From assembly GCA_001566295.1 (NCBI GenBank), contig KQ964249.1, forward strand, positions 1,488,001 to 1,552,000: 64,000 bases of DNA, read 5' to 3'. Source of the DNA: Microdochium bolleyi (taxonomy: Eukaryota > Ascomycota > Sordariomycetes > Xylariales > Microdochiaceae). Of this stretch, positions 23,289-34,299 are shown piece after piece. The translations under genes were made by a program, and so were the position numbers. Below the pieces are notes generated by a model that saw only the letters and a list, made by a program, of their open reading frames with translations, was not told where the DNA came from and did no database searches. Each line of letters opens with the position of its first letter. Position 1 is the first letter of the stretch.

Positions 23289-23835
23289 CAGCTTTGACGC
23301 TACAGCCTACAGTAGCGTATGCATGAGAAGCTCGCATCGCACGTGCTTTACCACTGAAGGAAACACAAAGTACCCAGCGAGAATGGAGCAGGAACTTCGA
23401 GGGGGGGGTCCAATAGAGGTGGTATGCGATTTGGAGGGTCTTTTCTATGCATCCGGGCTGGCGTTGCGTGTTTTTGACTACCCGACTTTTGACGTCGTAT
23501 ACGAGCACAATCAAAATGAATAGCATGATCTCTGGGTCGATGCTACGGGCGTTGAAGGTTGACCCACCACTCTTCAGATTGAAGACAAGCGGCTCGCTTG
23601 CAACGGCACTGTGGTAGCATACATCAATCAAAACGTCTCACAACATCACGCAAACAGTCCATTTTGCGAGGGTTGCGAGAGCATGCGTATGCTGACATCC
23701 CACTAGTGGCTGATGATTACCGATGCTAGCTCGTGTCTCCTGCCTGTCTATTGATATGTCTCTATCGAGAGCGATGACTGCCGTCGCATCACTATTGTCC
23801 CACGCTCTCCGGTTCAACTCACGTCCGCACCTGTG
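23289..23835. other. Convergent intergenic region, 3' ends
   Basis: This 547-bp region lies between the stop codons of RPB2 and the histidine phosphatase gene. It contains a run of nine G at about 23401. It must hold both polyadenylation regions. No gene is supported. Confidence 0.4.
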
Positions 23836-24710
23836 TCAGGTAGCAGGAATCTTAGCCTTTGATGTGGGCGGGGGGTACTCCTCTGGTAATTCCGAGCCGA
23901 GGACCAGCTCCTCGGTGCGACTCCAGCCAAGACCTCCACCAGTGTCCTTGGTCACAGGCGACTGCTGCAGTCGATACTGGGCGGCCTGGCCGACCTCGTC
24001 CCTTGGGCCGAACTCGAAGATGCGGTAGTCGGCGTTGAAGAACCAGCAGCCGGTGACGGCGAGGCGCATGAAGCCAGAGTGCGAGACCACAATGATGACC
24101 TTTTCGGGCCGGTTGTAGAGCTTCTCGAGGGCGGACTGGGCGCGGGCCAAGAGCGCCGGGCGGGAGTAGTGGTAGCGTCTGGCAGCAGTGGACGTCTTAT
24201 CTGGAAACACAGGATCGAGAGTCGAGTAGTCGACCTGGGGGTACTCCTCGGCAACCTTGGTGATGCTGCTACCCGTGTCGCATGGCTTGGCGGAGTTCTC
24301 TGGATCTGGCGTTTAGCGATCTGCTGATTTACCATCTCCTGCGTAAGAGGTCCGGGTTCCGTTACCTTGCCAGTCGGCGTCAGCCTCAAGCTTGACACCC
24401 TTTTCTAGCAGCCAGTCTACAGAGCGCAAAGCAGTCTGTATGGTGCGGCGCATAGGGGAGACAACCACGAGGCCGGCCTGCTGGGCGAGGGGACTGTTGA
24501 TCAGGCTCTCGCGCAGAGGTTTGCACTGCTCGTGACCTAGAAGGGACAAGTCCGGGTCGGCAATGTCATAGTCCTCTGACATACGTAGTGTGTCAGACCT
24601 CACCTGCGGCTCGACATAGGATGGCACGGGACACCAAAGGTACTGCTGGACTCACTATCTACATTGTGCAACGCTTGCGCGTGGCGGACGAGGATGAGTG
24701 TCGGCGGCAT
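23836..24710 (-). CDS. Histidine phosphatase superfamily protein (phosphoglycerate-mutase-like)
   Basis: There are three exons on the minus strand, 24710-24656, 24575-24366 and 24299-23836, giving 242 residues. The N-terminus MPPTLILVRHAQALHNVD carries the catalytic RHx motif (His10) followed by DPDLSLLGHEQC. The first splice gives NVDKDYDIADP, and the second gives DWQENSAKPCDTGSS, both typical of the fungal family. VVSPMRRTIQTA and VIIVVSHSGFMRL supply the remaining phosphate-pocket Arg and second catalytic His. Family members are small cytosolic phosphatases acting on sugar or other phosphometabolites. Substrate cannot be assigned, and mutase activity is not implied. The gene shares a 309-bp promoter region with the CTNNBL1-like gene. 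Confidence 0.9.
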
Positions 24711-25019
24711 GGCTCTGATGGTGGGATGGTGACACCAACGGACGTGGATGGCAGGGGTTGATGCATGTGCTGGGTGAGGGAGGGAGGCGCCCGGGCGGGA
24801 TGTGCTGGTGACCCGGACGCAGCTCACCGACCCGGCGCCGCTCCGGCCGCGGAGGGTCCCGCACAGTGCTGCCCTGAGTGCCAGCCACGCTCGCCACGGT
24901 GCACCCACTCAGCAGTAGCACCACCACGAGTAGCGCTCGGTGACGTGCAGCTGGACAAAGGCAGACAGCACACTCTTCTACACCAACGCAGGAAGCTCTC
25001 GGTCCCGAATACGCCGACA
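24711..25019. promoter_or_regulatory. Bidirectional promoter, histidine phosphatase / CTNNBL1-like
   Basis: Only 309 bp separate the two divergent start codons. The region is GC-rich and has no TATA box on either side, as expected for two housekeeping genes. Confidence 0.5.
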
Positions 25020-26862
25020 ATGGCGAGCATAGACGATCTCTTCAAGGCGCACAGCAGCAAGCGCAAGCTGGAGCCACTGCGCAATCCAGGTAAACTACAT
25101 AGCTCGTCATGCGCAGCGCGGAACTGACCAAGTCCTAACTTCAGACGAGGTGTACAAGTCTCGGCGCCTCACCCCCGACGGCCACAGCGATCGCCAGGCC
25201 CGCGTGGAGGACCAGAACCAGCATGACGGAGCAGACGACGACACTGACATGGCCGCCGGCCCAGCTCTTCCTCAGGATAACGGACATGGACCCGACATAC
25301 CTCCTGACGATGGCGACGATGACGAGGGCCGTTTCTTCGGCGGCGGCATTACCGCCTCAGAATCCCGGGTCCTGGACTATGTAGACGGCGGTGACGATTT
25401 GGGGAAGACCGGAGTGGACAAGGTGGATAGTGCCTGGTTGCGCAAGACGGCCCTCAACTTCGAGAAGCGCGTGTCCAAGAACGCAGAGCTGCGCGCCAAG
25501 TTTGAGGCGGACCCGCGCAAGTTCATACAGAGTGAAGCCGACCTCGATGCCGACATAAAGATCCTCTCCATCCTCGCCGAACACCCTGACCTTTATCCCG
25601 AATTCGCCAAGCTCGGCTGCGTGGCCACTCTCGTCAGCCTCCTCGCCCACGAGAACACGGACATCGCCATCGACGCCATCGAGATCATCAACGAGTTCAC
25701 CGACGAAGACGTCGATGCGGCCGAGCCCGACTGGAATGCCATGGTGGACGCGCTGCTCGGGTCCGATCTGCTGGGCTTGCTCGTGTCCAACCTCGAGCGG
25801 TTGGATGAGAGGGAAGAGGTGGACCGCAATGGTGTATACTACGTAATGAGCATTGTAGAGAACCTCTGCAGTCGTACGGCGACAGCTGAGCAGGTTGCCA
25901 AGCACGAGAAGCTGTTGCGCTGGCTCCTCAAGCGGGTCCAAACCAAGGAGACAAACCCATCCGTCAGCCAGAACAAGCAGTACGCAGCCGAGATACTCGC
26001 GATCCTGGTCCAGTCATCGTCGGCAAATCGGAAAATAGTCGCCGCCCTTGATGCTGCAGATATCATGCTCCAGCTCGTAGCCGCGTACCGAAAACGAGAT
26101 CCGGAAAAGGGCGGCGAAGAGGAGGAATATATGGAGAATCTGTTCGAGGCGTTAACGTGCATCGTGGACGACGCCAACGGCAAAACCAAGTTCGTCGAGG
26201 CCGAGGGAGTCGAACTGTGCCTGATTATGCTCAAGGAGGGGAAGAGAAGCAAAACCGCGGCTCTCAGACTACTTGACCATGCTGCTGGCGGCAGTACTGG
26301 GCTCGGCGTGTGCCAGAAGCTTGTGGAGGCGGGTGGTCTCAAGACAATTTTCACCATGTTCATGAAGAAGTCGCTAGACAGCCAGGCCGCTGAGCATCTA
26401 GTGGGCATGCTCGCTTCCCTCCTTCGGCTGCTGCCTGCCGAGTCTCCAGAGCGCATTAGGACGCTAGCCAAGTTTGTCGAGAAAGACTACGAGAAGACGA
26501 TCAAGCTCGTGCAGCTGAGGCGGACGTATGCCGCACGGCTGGCTCCTATAGAGCAGTCTATCCGCATGGAGCACGCGCGCATGTCTGCAGAGGAGAAAGA
26601 GGAGGCGGCTGATGGATGGTTCCTGCGCAGGCTCGATGCGGGTCTATATGCGCTGCAGACGCTGGACGTTGTGCTGGCATGGCTCGTCGCGGAAGATGAT
26701 GGTGCACGGGTCATCATAGAGAAAGAGCTCGCTGAAAGGGATGAGACACTGGCCGCGGTCTGGGACTCGTTACGAGAACAGTTGGAGGGCATAGATGCGG
26801 ACGATGCCGATGCCAAGGACAGTCGAGATATGCTGGACGCCTTGCTGCAATTCTTACAGTAG
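25020..26862 (+). CDS. CTNNBL1: Beta-catenin-like protein 1 (CTNNBL1) homologue, spliceosome-associated
   Basis: There are two exons, 25020-25089 and 25145-26862, with a 55-nt intron, giving 595 residues. The start gives MASIDDLFKAHSSKRKLEP, then an acidic, low-complexity stretch to about residue 95. RFFGGGITASES leads into the armadillo-type helical repeat domain: DADIKILSILAEHPDLYPEFAKLG, NTDIAIDAIEIINEFTDED, GVYYVMSIVENLCSR, and a C-terminal YALQTLDVVLAWLVAEDD. This order and these segments are characteristic of CTNNBL1, a nuclear protein that binds NLS-bearing splicing factors of the Prp19/CDC5L complex. The intron interrupts the N-terminal region just after residue 23, and the splice rebuilds NPDEVYKSRRL. 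No unusual feature was seen. Confidence 0.93.
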
Positions 26863-27337
26863 TCTGATGCATTATAACTCGGATACCGAGCTCAGCCCAA
26901 TACCCAAGGAGTACTCGTCTAGCTCACATTTGGTCGGAAAGATAGCGATTGAAAGCATGCATAATATAATCTAAATAATGAAGCTCAACATGATGTGGCG
27001 CGAACGAGCCTGCCTCGTTGTCAAGCGATTCCAACAGACTGCACTGCGGGGTATATGAATCTGTCTCTGACCAGCTCAAGCCATAGACAGACACACGTGA
27101 CAGCCTGCAAGCCTTGGGTAGCGTATGGGGAGCATCATGGTCGCTAAACCATATCGAACTCAAAGGCTTGTGGCAAAGTGAGGTCTAGTCCCATGGTTCG
27201 TTGCCGATCCCGCTAACATCGAGTCCCTATCGATTCGCTTTTGTACATCATATAGCTATACGTGCTGGGTGCTCGACCTGGGTACCAGGATGATTCGCTT
27301 ACGATGCGCTGACACAGGGCGTTGTCATCGAACTCGA
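26863..27337. other. Convergent intergenic region
   Basis: This 475-bp region separates the 3' ends of the CTNNBL1-like and VMA10 genes. It is moderately AT-rich with no supported coding sequence. An 79-codon minus-strand frame at 26924-27163 has no recognisable features. Confidence 0.4.
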
Positions 27338-28049
27338 TTAGGCCTTGCTCGGCGCTACGGGCTTGGGCTCAGCAACCGCCTTGAGCAGGGCGTCAACGAC
27401 CTGGGCCTGGCTCTTCTGGCCAGCAGCCTTGATCTCCTTGATCTTGCCGTCAGCCTCCCTGTTGGCCTCGTCCTCGGCTTGCTTGTTGCCTGCTGTGTGC
27501 TCTGACTCGAACTTCTTGAACTCGTCCTCTTTAGCCTGGCGATAGGCATCGATCTCCTTCTTTGCCTCGTCACGAGCCTCCCTTACACGCTTTGTCCGGT
27601 CTGTGTTATCGCGATGTCAGCCGTGTGAGGATCGCGAGAAACAAAGGGAAGGTGGATCGCCATGGTCTGTAACAGTGTAGAATTTCGTCGTCGGGGTTCG
27701 TTCTCGGGCGAGTCAGTAGGACTTACACTCGCGAGCTATGGAAAGACGTGAAGTCAGCATGCGAGCGTTACAATAGAGTATTAGCGCGAAAGGACCATCA
27801 CGAACCTTGCTGGACAATCTTGGAGGCTTCGCGCTCGGCCTGTTCCGTGGCATACTCATTAGCTGCTGGGCCGTGACAGTATCCTACCGAGGTCGCATCG
27901 GGACTTGACTTACATCAAGCAGGGTCTGGATGCCTGCTGAGTTTTGGGCGGACTAGTTGAGACAGGTCAGCTGGTTGCCGCGGCATGAGACCGTGATGCA
28001 CCAAGGTCGTTGAGGACGTTGAGGAGCAGCATTGGCTGGAGCTTACCAT
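27338..28049 (-). CDS. VMA10: V-type proton ATPase subunit G (five coding exons, one of 9 nt)
   Basis: Exons on the minus strand are 28049-28047 (the ATG alone), 27952-27914, 27839-27806, 27735-27727 (9 nt) and 27600-27338. They give 115 residues, the normal subunit G length. The product begins MSAQNSAGIQTLLDAEREA, continues SKIVQQAREYRTKRVREARD, and is a single long Ala/Lys/Glu-rich helix, as in yeast Vma10. The micro-exon supplies the AREY segment. Donors are GTAAGC, GTAAGT, GTTCGT and GTAAGT. The third is non-standard at position 3, but the frame and the conserved ARxYR motif require it. Subunit G pairs with subunit E to form the peripheral stalk of the vacuolar H+-ATPase. No contiguous open frame reveals this gene, so automated callers may miss or truncate it. 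Confidence 0.92.
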
Positions 28050-28700
28050 CGTGGATGCGAGGTTAACGGATGAGTGTCGGAGGAAGCAAAAGGCGTGGCG
28101 AGAGGTCTGGAAAGGGCGCGCGAAGGCTGAGGCGGCGTTGTGAGAGACAGGGCGCTATCGGTTGCGAAATGGGCGAGCCGGGTAACAGAATCGAGAGGAT
28201 GAGGCCGCAGGGGATGAGGTCAGTTGCTGCGGAGTGGGCAGCTGTGAAGGTGGAAGCGGAGAGCTCCAAGCAGTTATGCAGGCAGCATGTGCACAGGCAC
28301 CATCTCCGTTTTGGAGGTGGTACCAGGACGCTAATCAGTTTACCGTGCCACAGGTATGGATTCTGCTGCATGATTGGGTATGTAGCCAGTAATTGTTAGT
28401 AAAACTGCCAGAGTGGAGACTTAAGCACCTTTAGGTAGGTGTGCCACGTCCATACCGGAGATGGTGATAGGTAGGTGCGTGTAAGTGGGGTGCAGCTTAA
28501 GGGCTACAGCGTAGGATACCCATCCGTGCAATTATGCAGACAGTGCGCGTTCGCGCGGGAGGAAGTACCCGCGCTCGCTGTGTCGCTGCTCCGCAGGTAC
28601 TTGCACGAGCCAAGGCCTGTCCATTCTGCGGGCTGCGCTGTGCAGGCGTTTGAGCATTCCTCCTCCATCCTTTTGCAACCTTGGATCAAGCGCCGCCGCC
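28050..28700. promoter_or_regulatory. Divergent promoter region, VMA10 / PET117
   Basis: This 651-bp region lies between divergent start codons. It contains CACCTTTAGGTAGGTG at 28427-28442 and a second TAGGTAGGTG at about 28468-28477, part of a motif that recurs upstream of several genes in this window. No gene is supported between them. Confidence 0.45.
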
Positions 28701-29035
28701 ATGTCGCGGGCTTCGCAGCTGACCCTTGCGGGAACCTCGTTCTTTGCTGCTGCCACCGTTGTCTTTGTCCACTTCCAGCAGAAGTGGGAAAAGGAGGTAT
28801 GCCGCCGGTCCTTGCACTCTTGGCTTCTTTCGAAACGTGCCGCTGACCTTTTGTGATTGCTCGACAGGCGATGCACCAGGGCGTCATTCGCGACATGGAG
28901 CAGCAGCGCATCAAGAAAGAGCGCCAGCTGGACTTCGATATGCAACGGGCTCTCGAGGAAGAATACAAAAAGGGCCAGACTGTCACCCTCTCAACCCCTC
29001 CCGATACTCATCAGGCTTCACAACAGAACCGATAG
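28701..29035 (+). CDS. PET117: Cytochrome c oxidase assembly factor PET117
   Basis: There are two exons, 28701-28796 and 28868-29035, with a 71-nt intron, giving 87 residues. The N-terminus MSRASQLTLAGTSFFAAATV is a mitochondrial-type hydrophobic segment (residues 7-24). It is followed by FVHFQQKWEKEAMHQGVIRD and a charged helix (EQQRIKKERQLDFDMQRALE). This pattern matches the PET117 family, small inner-membrane proteins required for complex IV assembly (heme A synthase oligomerisation in yeast). The start is fixed by the short conserved MSRAS opening. The C-terminal 15 residues are Thr/Gln-rich and probably disordered. Confidence 0.92.
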
Positions 29036-29851
29036 CCCCGGGATGCAGTCCTGGGGAAACGATCCGTTACTCGTCAGGCATTTCAGATGAAATGACCGCA
29101 GTCTCGAACACATCGCCACGCGATTCAACACAACTGTTGAACAGCGCGGGCGGAATATCGTACGAGCGTCGGCTGCCGTCTTTCGTTACCACGGCACACC
29201 ACTGCCCGAGTTATGGCAGGAGATGAAAAGGCATTCGAGATTTGGCCCCTGTCGTAGCACTGGCACTGACCCGGGACGAGCCAGGCTCAGTCACGGGGCT
29301 GTACCACTGATACGTGCGGCCTATCGTGCTATTGCTTGGCTCTGGAGCAATAGCTTGTATGATTACAGAAGCCTGCACTGTGAGGTTGACACACAAAACA
29401 TGTGTTCTCCAGCTGGTGGGCGTGTATGATAAAGAATATGTATAATCTAGCTGTATCATACTCGAAATGTACAACCTCGTGGGCGTCTGCCTTTGTTTAC
29501 GTTTTCTTGGGAGGGCCACAGCGTTGAAGTCGCAGCATGTTTCCAGCATCGGCTGGTGTCGGAGTTGGCGCAAGATCCATTGCCCCACTTTGCTGATCAC
29601 TCCGATGCCCACGCTGCAAACAGGCATGTATGTATTCCAAGGTTCCCCAGCCGGTCAGCGTCCTTTCGGTGTTCGGTAATCGGATCAAGCACCGTGCTGT
29701 GCCTCAGCATGAAGGTACCTAAAGGTAGGTATCGCTCGCAACCTGATAAACTTTGTGAGCAGCGATCTTTCAAAGGGACTTTCACGGTCGCTGCACAGCT
29801 CTGGTCGAGGTCTACCCAGCACGACCACCGAAACACCCACACACGATCTCA
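29036..29851. other. Intergenic region with TAGGTAGG-type motif
   Basis: This 816-bp region lies between two rightward genes. GGTACCTAAAGGTAGGTA, a near-palindromic copy of the recurring motif, lies at 29714-29731, about 120 bp upstream of the hydrolase start. Open frames here are short, and none is recognisable. Confidence 0.4.
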
Positions 29852-31740
29852 ATGGACGTCAAACAACCGCTCCTGGGTGAGGCCGCCCCGTCCACGACCT
29901 CTCCGTCTGAAGCCTCGCCTGCCCGCCGTGCTCGATCTTGGCTGCTCGTCGTGGCTCTGGCTGCCATCGGCCCCCTGATCTGGAGCCTGAATCACTATGT
30001 CTTGCACCAACTTCCGGGACGTGTTGGGGCGTCGGGCCACATCGTGCAACGGCTGTACCCGGGCGAGTCGGTGCCATGGAGCGAGTGCGGCCAGGTCGGT
30101 CGCCATGCTGTCGAATGCAGCTCCTTGCAAGTGCCCATGGATCACTACGGGACTTCCGTGTCCAAGCACAAGACCTTCACAGTCCCGCTGATCCGCCTTC
30201 GCGGCCGTGACGGCGCGCACAACCTCCTGCTCAATCCCGGCGGCCCTGGCGGCAGCGGCATCGAGTTCCTCTACAGAAAGGGGGCAGAGCTACGCGAGAT
30301 TGTCGGCGACGGCTTCCACCTCCTCAGCTTTGATCCCCGCGGGGTCAACTCGTCCCAACCCCAGGCTCGCTGCTATCCCGACACGGAGACAGAGCAGAAG
30401 ATGTCGCAAATCAAGGGCAAGTGGGTACTCGGCCAGGACAACAACCCAGAGCTCTATGCGTGGTCTACCAACTTTGGCAAAGCCTGCGTTGACACACTGG
30501 GCGAATATGGCGAGTATGTCAATACTCCTCAGACCGCTGCCGACATGAACTCTATCCTGGACGCTGTTGGTCAGGACGACATGTACTACTGGGGCTTCTC
30601 ATATGGGACCCTGCTGGGGCAGACATACGCAACGCTTTTTCCCGAGCGCTCCCACAGAGTCATCATCGATGGGGTGGCCAACCAATTCGACTGGTTCAAC
30701 CGACCACTGGATGCAGAGACTGTTGAGGATACCGAGGCTGTGCTCGATGGCTTCCTCGACGAGTGTGCCAAGGCTGGCGACAAGTGCGGTCTCTCGGCCG
30801 TGGCAAAGACCAAGCAGGACCTCTGGGATCGCGTGCTGGCCTTCGGCGAAGGGCTCCAGGAGCAGCCCCTGAGCATCTACATCAACAAAACAGTGTACGG
30901 GACAGTGGACTGGACCAACCTCTTCCACGACACCATATTTCCCTTACTTTACCGACCGTCCGAGTGGCCCGCGCTTGCTGGCAACCTGACTGGGCTGCTG
31001 CAGGGCAACGCGACCGAGTTTCTGCTGCACCATGGGTCGGCACAACGCTTCCCGCGGACGGATGAGTCATTCTTTGTGGTCTATTTCAATGATGGTGCGA
31101 GTGGCTTCGGGCGCTGGCCAGAGGGCTACAAGGCACTGAACGATATCCTGGTGCCCTTCTACAACGGCACCATGTTTCGGTCGACCAACACCAAAGTGTA
31201 CTTCATGAAGCAGCAGTGGCCAGTGCCACGGACGCATCGCTACGTGCCCCGTACTGGGGTCGAGACCGCCCACCCTCTGCTTATGCTCACAACCACATAT
31301 GATCCTGTCTGTCCTATGATTTCGGCCAGGAACGCTTCTGCTGCTGTAAGTGTTCCCACATACGTGCGATGCCGCAAAATGAGTCCACAGCTTTTGGAGG
31401 CAAGGGGAGACGGGCCGGGGGCTGGCTAGATATTCAACAGGTGAAATGCTGTGGAAAGCTAACACCTGACACCTTGCAGTTTGTCGACTCGAGAATTATC
31501 GAAGTTAGGGGATATGGCCACTGCTCACTTGCCATTCCTTCAAAGTGCATCGCCCATCATGTCCGCAAGTTCCTGTACAACGGAACGTTGCCCGAGGCGC
31601 ACCACACACGGTGCGAACGCGATGGCGAGTATTTCCCCTCGCTCGATAGTCCTGTCGAGGCCGCTGGTACCGACGAAGAACGGGTCTTGTACAAAGCGCA
31701 AGCCCAACTCGCGAGTGGATGGGACCTGCTACGATGGTGA
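29852..31740 (+). CDS. Membrane-anchored alpha/beta hydrolase with TAP-like C-terminal domain
   Basis: There are two exons, 29852-31345 and 31480-31740, with a 134-nt intron, giving 584 residues. A basic tail (ARRARS) precedes one hydrophobic segment at about residues 29-45, a signal anchor that would place the catalytic domain in the lumen or outside. LLLNPGGPGGSG (residues 126-136) is the oxyanion loop, YYWGFSYGT holds the nucleophile Ser250, TTTYDPVCP the Asp, and EVRGYGHCS in the second exon the His. The TAP-like C-terminal region (VDSRIIEVRGYGHCS) is typical of tripeptidyl/prolyl aminopeptidase relatives of the SCO7095 type. Several NxT/S sites agree with a secretory route. Substrate is unknown, with peptides likely from the family. 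Without the splice the catalytic His would be lost. Confidence 0.9.
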
Positions 31741-32670
31741 TGTGCGCCCTGGCGGATGAATATACGCAACAAACCAGGAATCGCATTGTTCAAGCATCAG
31801 TGTCGGGAATCTGCCAAGTCTCCCCAGCGTGTTGGTAGCGACAGTTTAATGTGGCCACTTCAGGGTTTCTGGCTGTTGCCACAGTGTTGCAAACGGCCAC
31901 CTAGTCAGTCAGTGGCCATTCGAGGCCGCGCCGTGATGTGGCAGAGACGTGACAGGTCAACAAGAGTCAGGTATACGAAGTGACAACTAGGATGCTGGAT
32001 CAGATGGTTTGCTTGTCCCTGTAAAGGTGGTGAAGTGCCACCGGAACATCTCAGCATGCTCCCGCGCCGAGAGACGCGGAATACCAATATGCTGTTGCGG
32101 GCGGACTCGTCACTTCCAGATTTAGTTGTAAGGAAGGAAGGGGAAGCAAGATCAGGTTGGCGGGTGCGCCACGGAATTTTCTAGTGAGTTGCGCACCAGC
32201 GGAGTCCGAGTCACGTGCCCGTTGCGATGCGGATTAATTGGATGAATGCGCCGTCGATAACGGGATTGTGCGGGGTTTCAGGTAGGTCAAGCTGCTATCC
32301 AGAATTAGTGCATGGCTATGCTAAAGGCTGGTGGGGTTGGCAGGTTGTGCGTGGAGCACCCGCAGCCATCCGCGCGCACCCGCAACACAGGGTGATGCCT
32401 TGACTACCCTTGGATTGCCGCATCCTCTCCACCTCTACCTCAGCCGACTCCGATTCGGCGTCGAACCACTGCTGACCAGACCTGACTGTCAAATCACCGT
32501 GCTTTTGCATCCACATCACCACTACTGCCGGATAGCACACTGCGACAAGAAGCAGTTCCCTGTGCTGCCCGCGTTCCACCTCGACTGGAAAGACGCACGA
32601 GCATGGGCTTCTGATTCAACCGGCAGCATCACCACTCTTGTTGTCGCCCTGCTGCCCACATTTCTGTGTC
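31741..32670. promoter_or_regulatory. Upstream region of mitochondrial SHMT
   Basis: This 930-bp region has no supported gene. It contains GGTAGGTC at 32281. The last 250 bp are CT-rich, as in many fungal housekeeping leaders. Frames on both strands are short and overlapping, and they look random. Confidence 0.4.
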
Positions 32671-34299
32671 ATGGCATCCCCTGCTCTTCGCAGCGGCCCT
32701 CGGGCACTGCGCGCCCTGTCGCTTCGCGTGAGGCCCGCGCAGTCTCTCGTCGCACGTCGCTGGCAATCCGCGCCTGCTGACGGACAGCAGAAGGTACGGG
32801 CACATGTTCCCATCATCTACGCCCCTCTATACTAGGTGGCTCCCGCTGAGATCTTTGGTGTCACATAGCTCCTCTCCGCACATCTCCGCGATGCCGACTC
32901 GGCCGTGTACGATATTATCGAGAAGGAGAAGACCCGGCAGAAACACTCCATCAACCTCATCCCCTCGGAGAACTTCACTTCCATGGCTGTCCTTGCTGCT
33001 CTCGGCAGCCCCATGCAGAACAAGTACTCCGAGGGCTACCCTGGTGCTCGTTATTACGCTGGTAATGAATTCATTGACCAGTCAGAGCGCCTTTGCCAGC
33101 AGAGGGCTCTTGAGACCTTTGGGCTCAGCGACAAGGAGTGGGGTGTGAATGTACAGTCACTCTCGGGTGCGCCTGCCAACCTCTACGTCTATTCTGCTCT
33201 CATGAACACGCACGACCGTCTCATGGGTCTCGACCTGCCTCACGGAGGTCACCTCTCTCACGGCTATCAGACACCGACCAAGAAGATCTCGGCCGTGTCC
33301 AAATACTTTGAGACTATTCCGTACCGTCTCGACGAGGAGACCGGCCTCATTGATTACGACAAGCTCGACGAGATTGCGACAATTATCCGACCCAAGATTA
33401 TTGTGGCTGGTGCGAGTGCTTACAGCCGATTGATCGATTACAAGCGCATGAAGGAGACTGCTGAAAGGATGAACGCATATCTGATGGCTGATATGGCTCA
33501 CATATCAGGGCTGGTGGCGGCTAAGGTTCTCCCTAGCCCCTTCGCTTATTCGGATATCGTTACAACCACCACTCATAAAAGCTTGCGTGGGCCTCGCGGC
33601 GCCATGATCTTCTACCGCAAGGGCGTGCGGCGGACAAACCCCAAGACCAAGCAGGAAATCCTCTATGACCTTGAGGGACCGATCAACGCCTCGGTGTTCC
33701 CAGGTCACCAGGGTGGCCCGCACAACCACACCATCACAGCCTTGTCGGTAGCCCTCAAGCAGGCGCAATCCCCAGACTTCAAGACATACCAGGAGCAAGT
33801 CCTTTTAAACGCACAGGCACTAGCTAACCGTCTCGGAGAGTCGAAAACCAATGGAGGCCTTGGGTATAAGATTGTGAGCGGCGGCACAGACAACCATCTT
33901 GTGCTTGTCGACCTCAAGCCACAAGGCGTCGATGGCGCCCGTGTCGAGCGCGTACTTGAACTCGTTGGCGTGGCTAGTAATAAGAACACCGTTCCTGGTG
34001 ACAAGTCTGCGATGATCCCGGGTGGTCTCCGCATCGGTACGCCCGCCATGACGACGCGTGGCTTCACGGAAAACGACTTCTCCCGCGTCGCCGATATCGT
34101 AGACCGATCCGTCACAATTGCTGCCAGGGTAGACAAGGCGGCTCGCAAGGCCGCCGAGGAGAAGGGTGACAAGTACAAGCTCAAGTTCTTTTTCGACCAC
34201 CTGGGCAATGGAGAGGATGATGCCGAGATCGTCCAGCTGCGTGCTGAAGTTGCCGACTGGGTCGGCACCTACCCTCTGCCGTGGGATGAGAGCTCATAG
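32671..34299 (+). CDS. SHM1: Serine hydroxymethyltransferase, mitochondrial
   Basis: There are two exons, 32671-32793 and 32869-34299, giving 517 residues. The first 31 residues are Arg/Ala/Leu-rich with no acidic residue (ALRSGPRALRALSLRVRP), a clear mitochondrial presequence. The mature enzyme follows with NLIPSENFTS, YPGARYYAGNEFID, the PLP-lysine block TTTTHKSLRGPRG (Lys278), FPGHQGGPHNH and the C-terminal GGLRIGTPAMTTRG. The enzyme interconverts serine and glycine with tetrahydrofolate and feeds one-carbon metabolism. The acceptor at 32868 was chosen because it gives the conserved LLSAHLRDAD. A nearer AG at 32835 would bring an in-frame TAG exactly at the true acceptor. The paralogous cytosolic form is not in the window. 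Confidence 0.97.
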
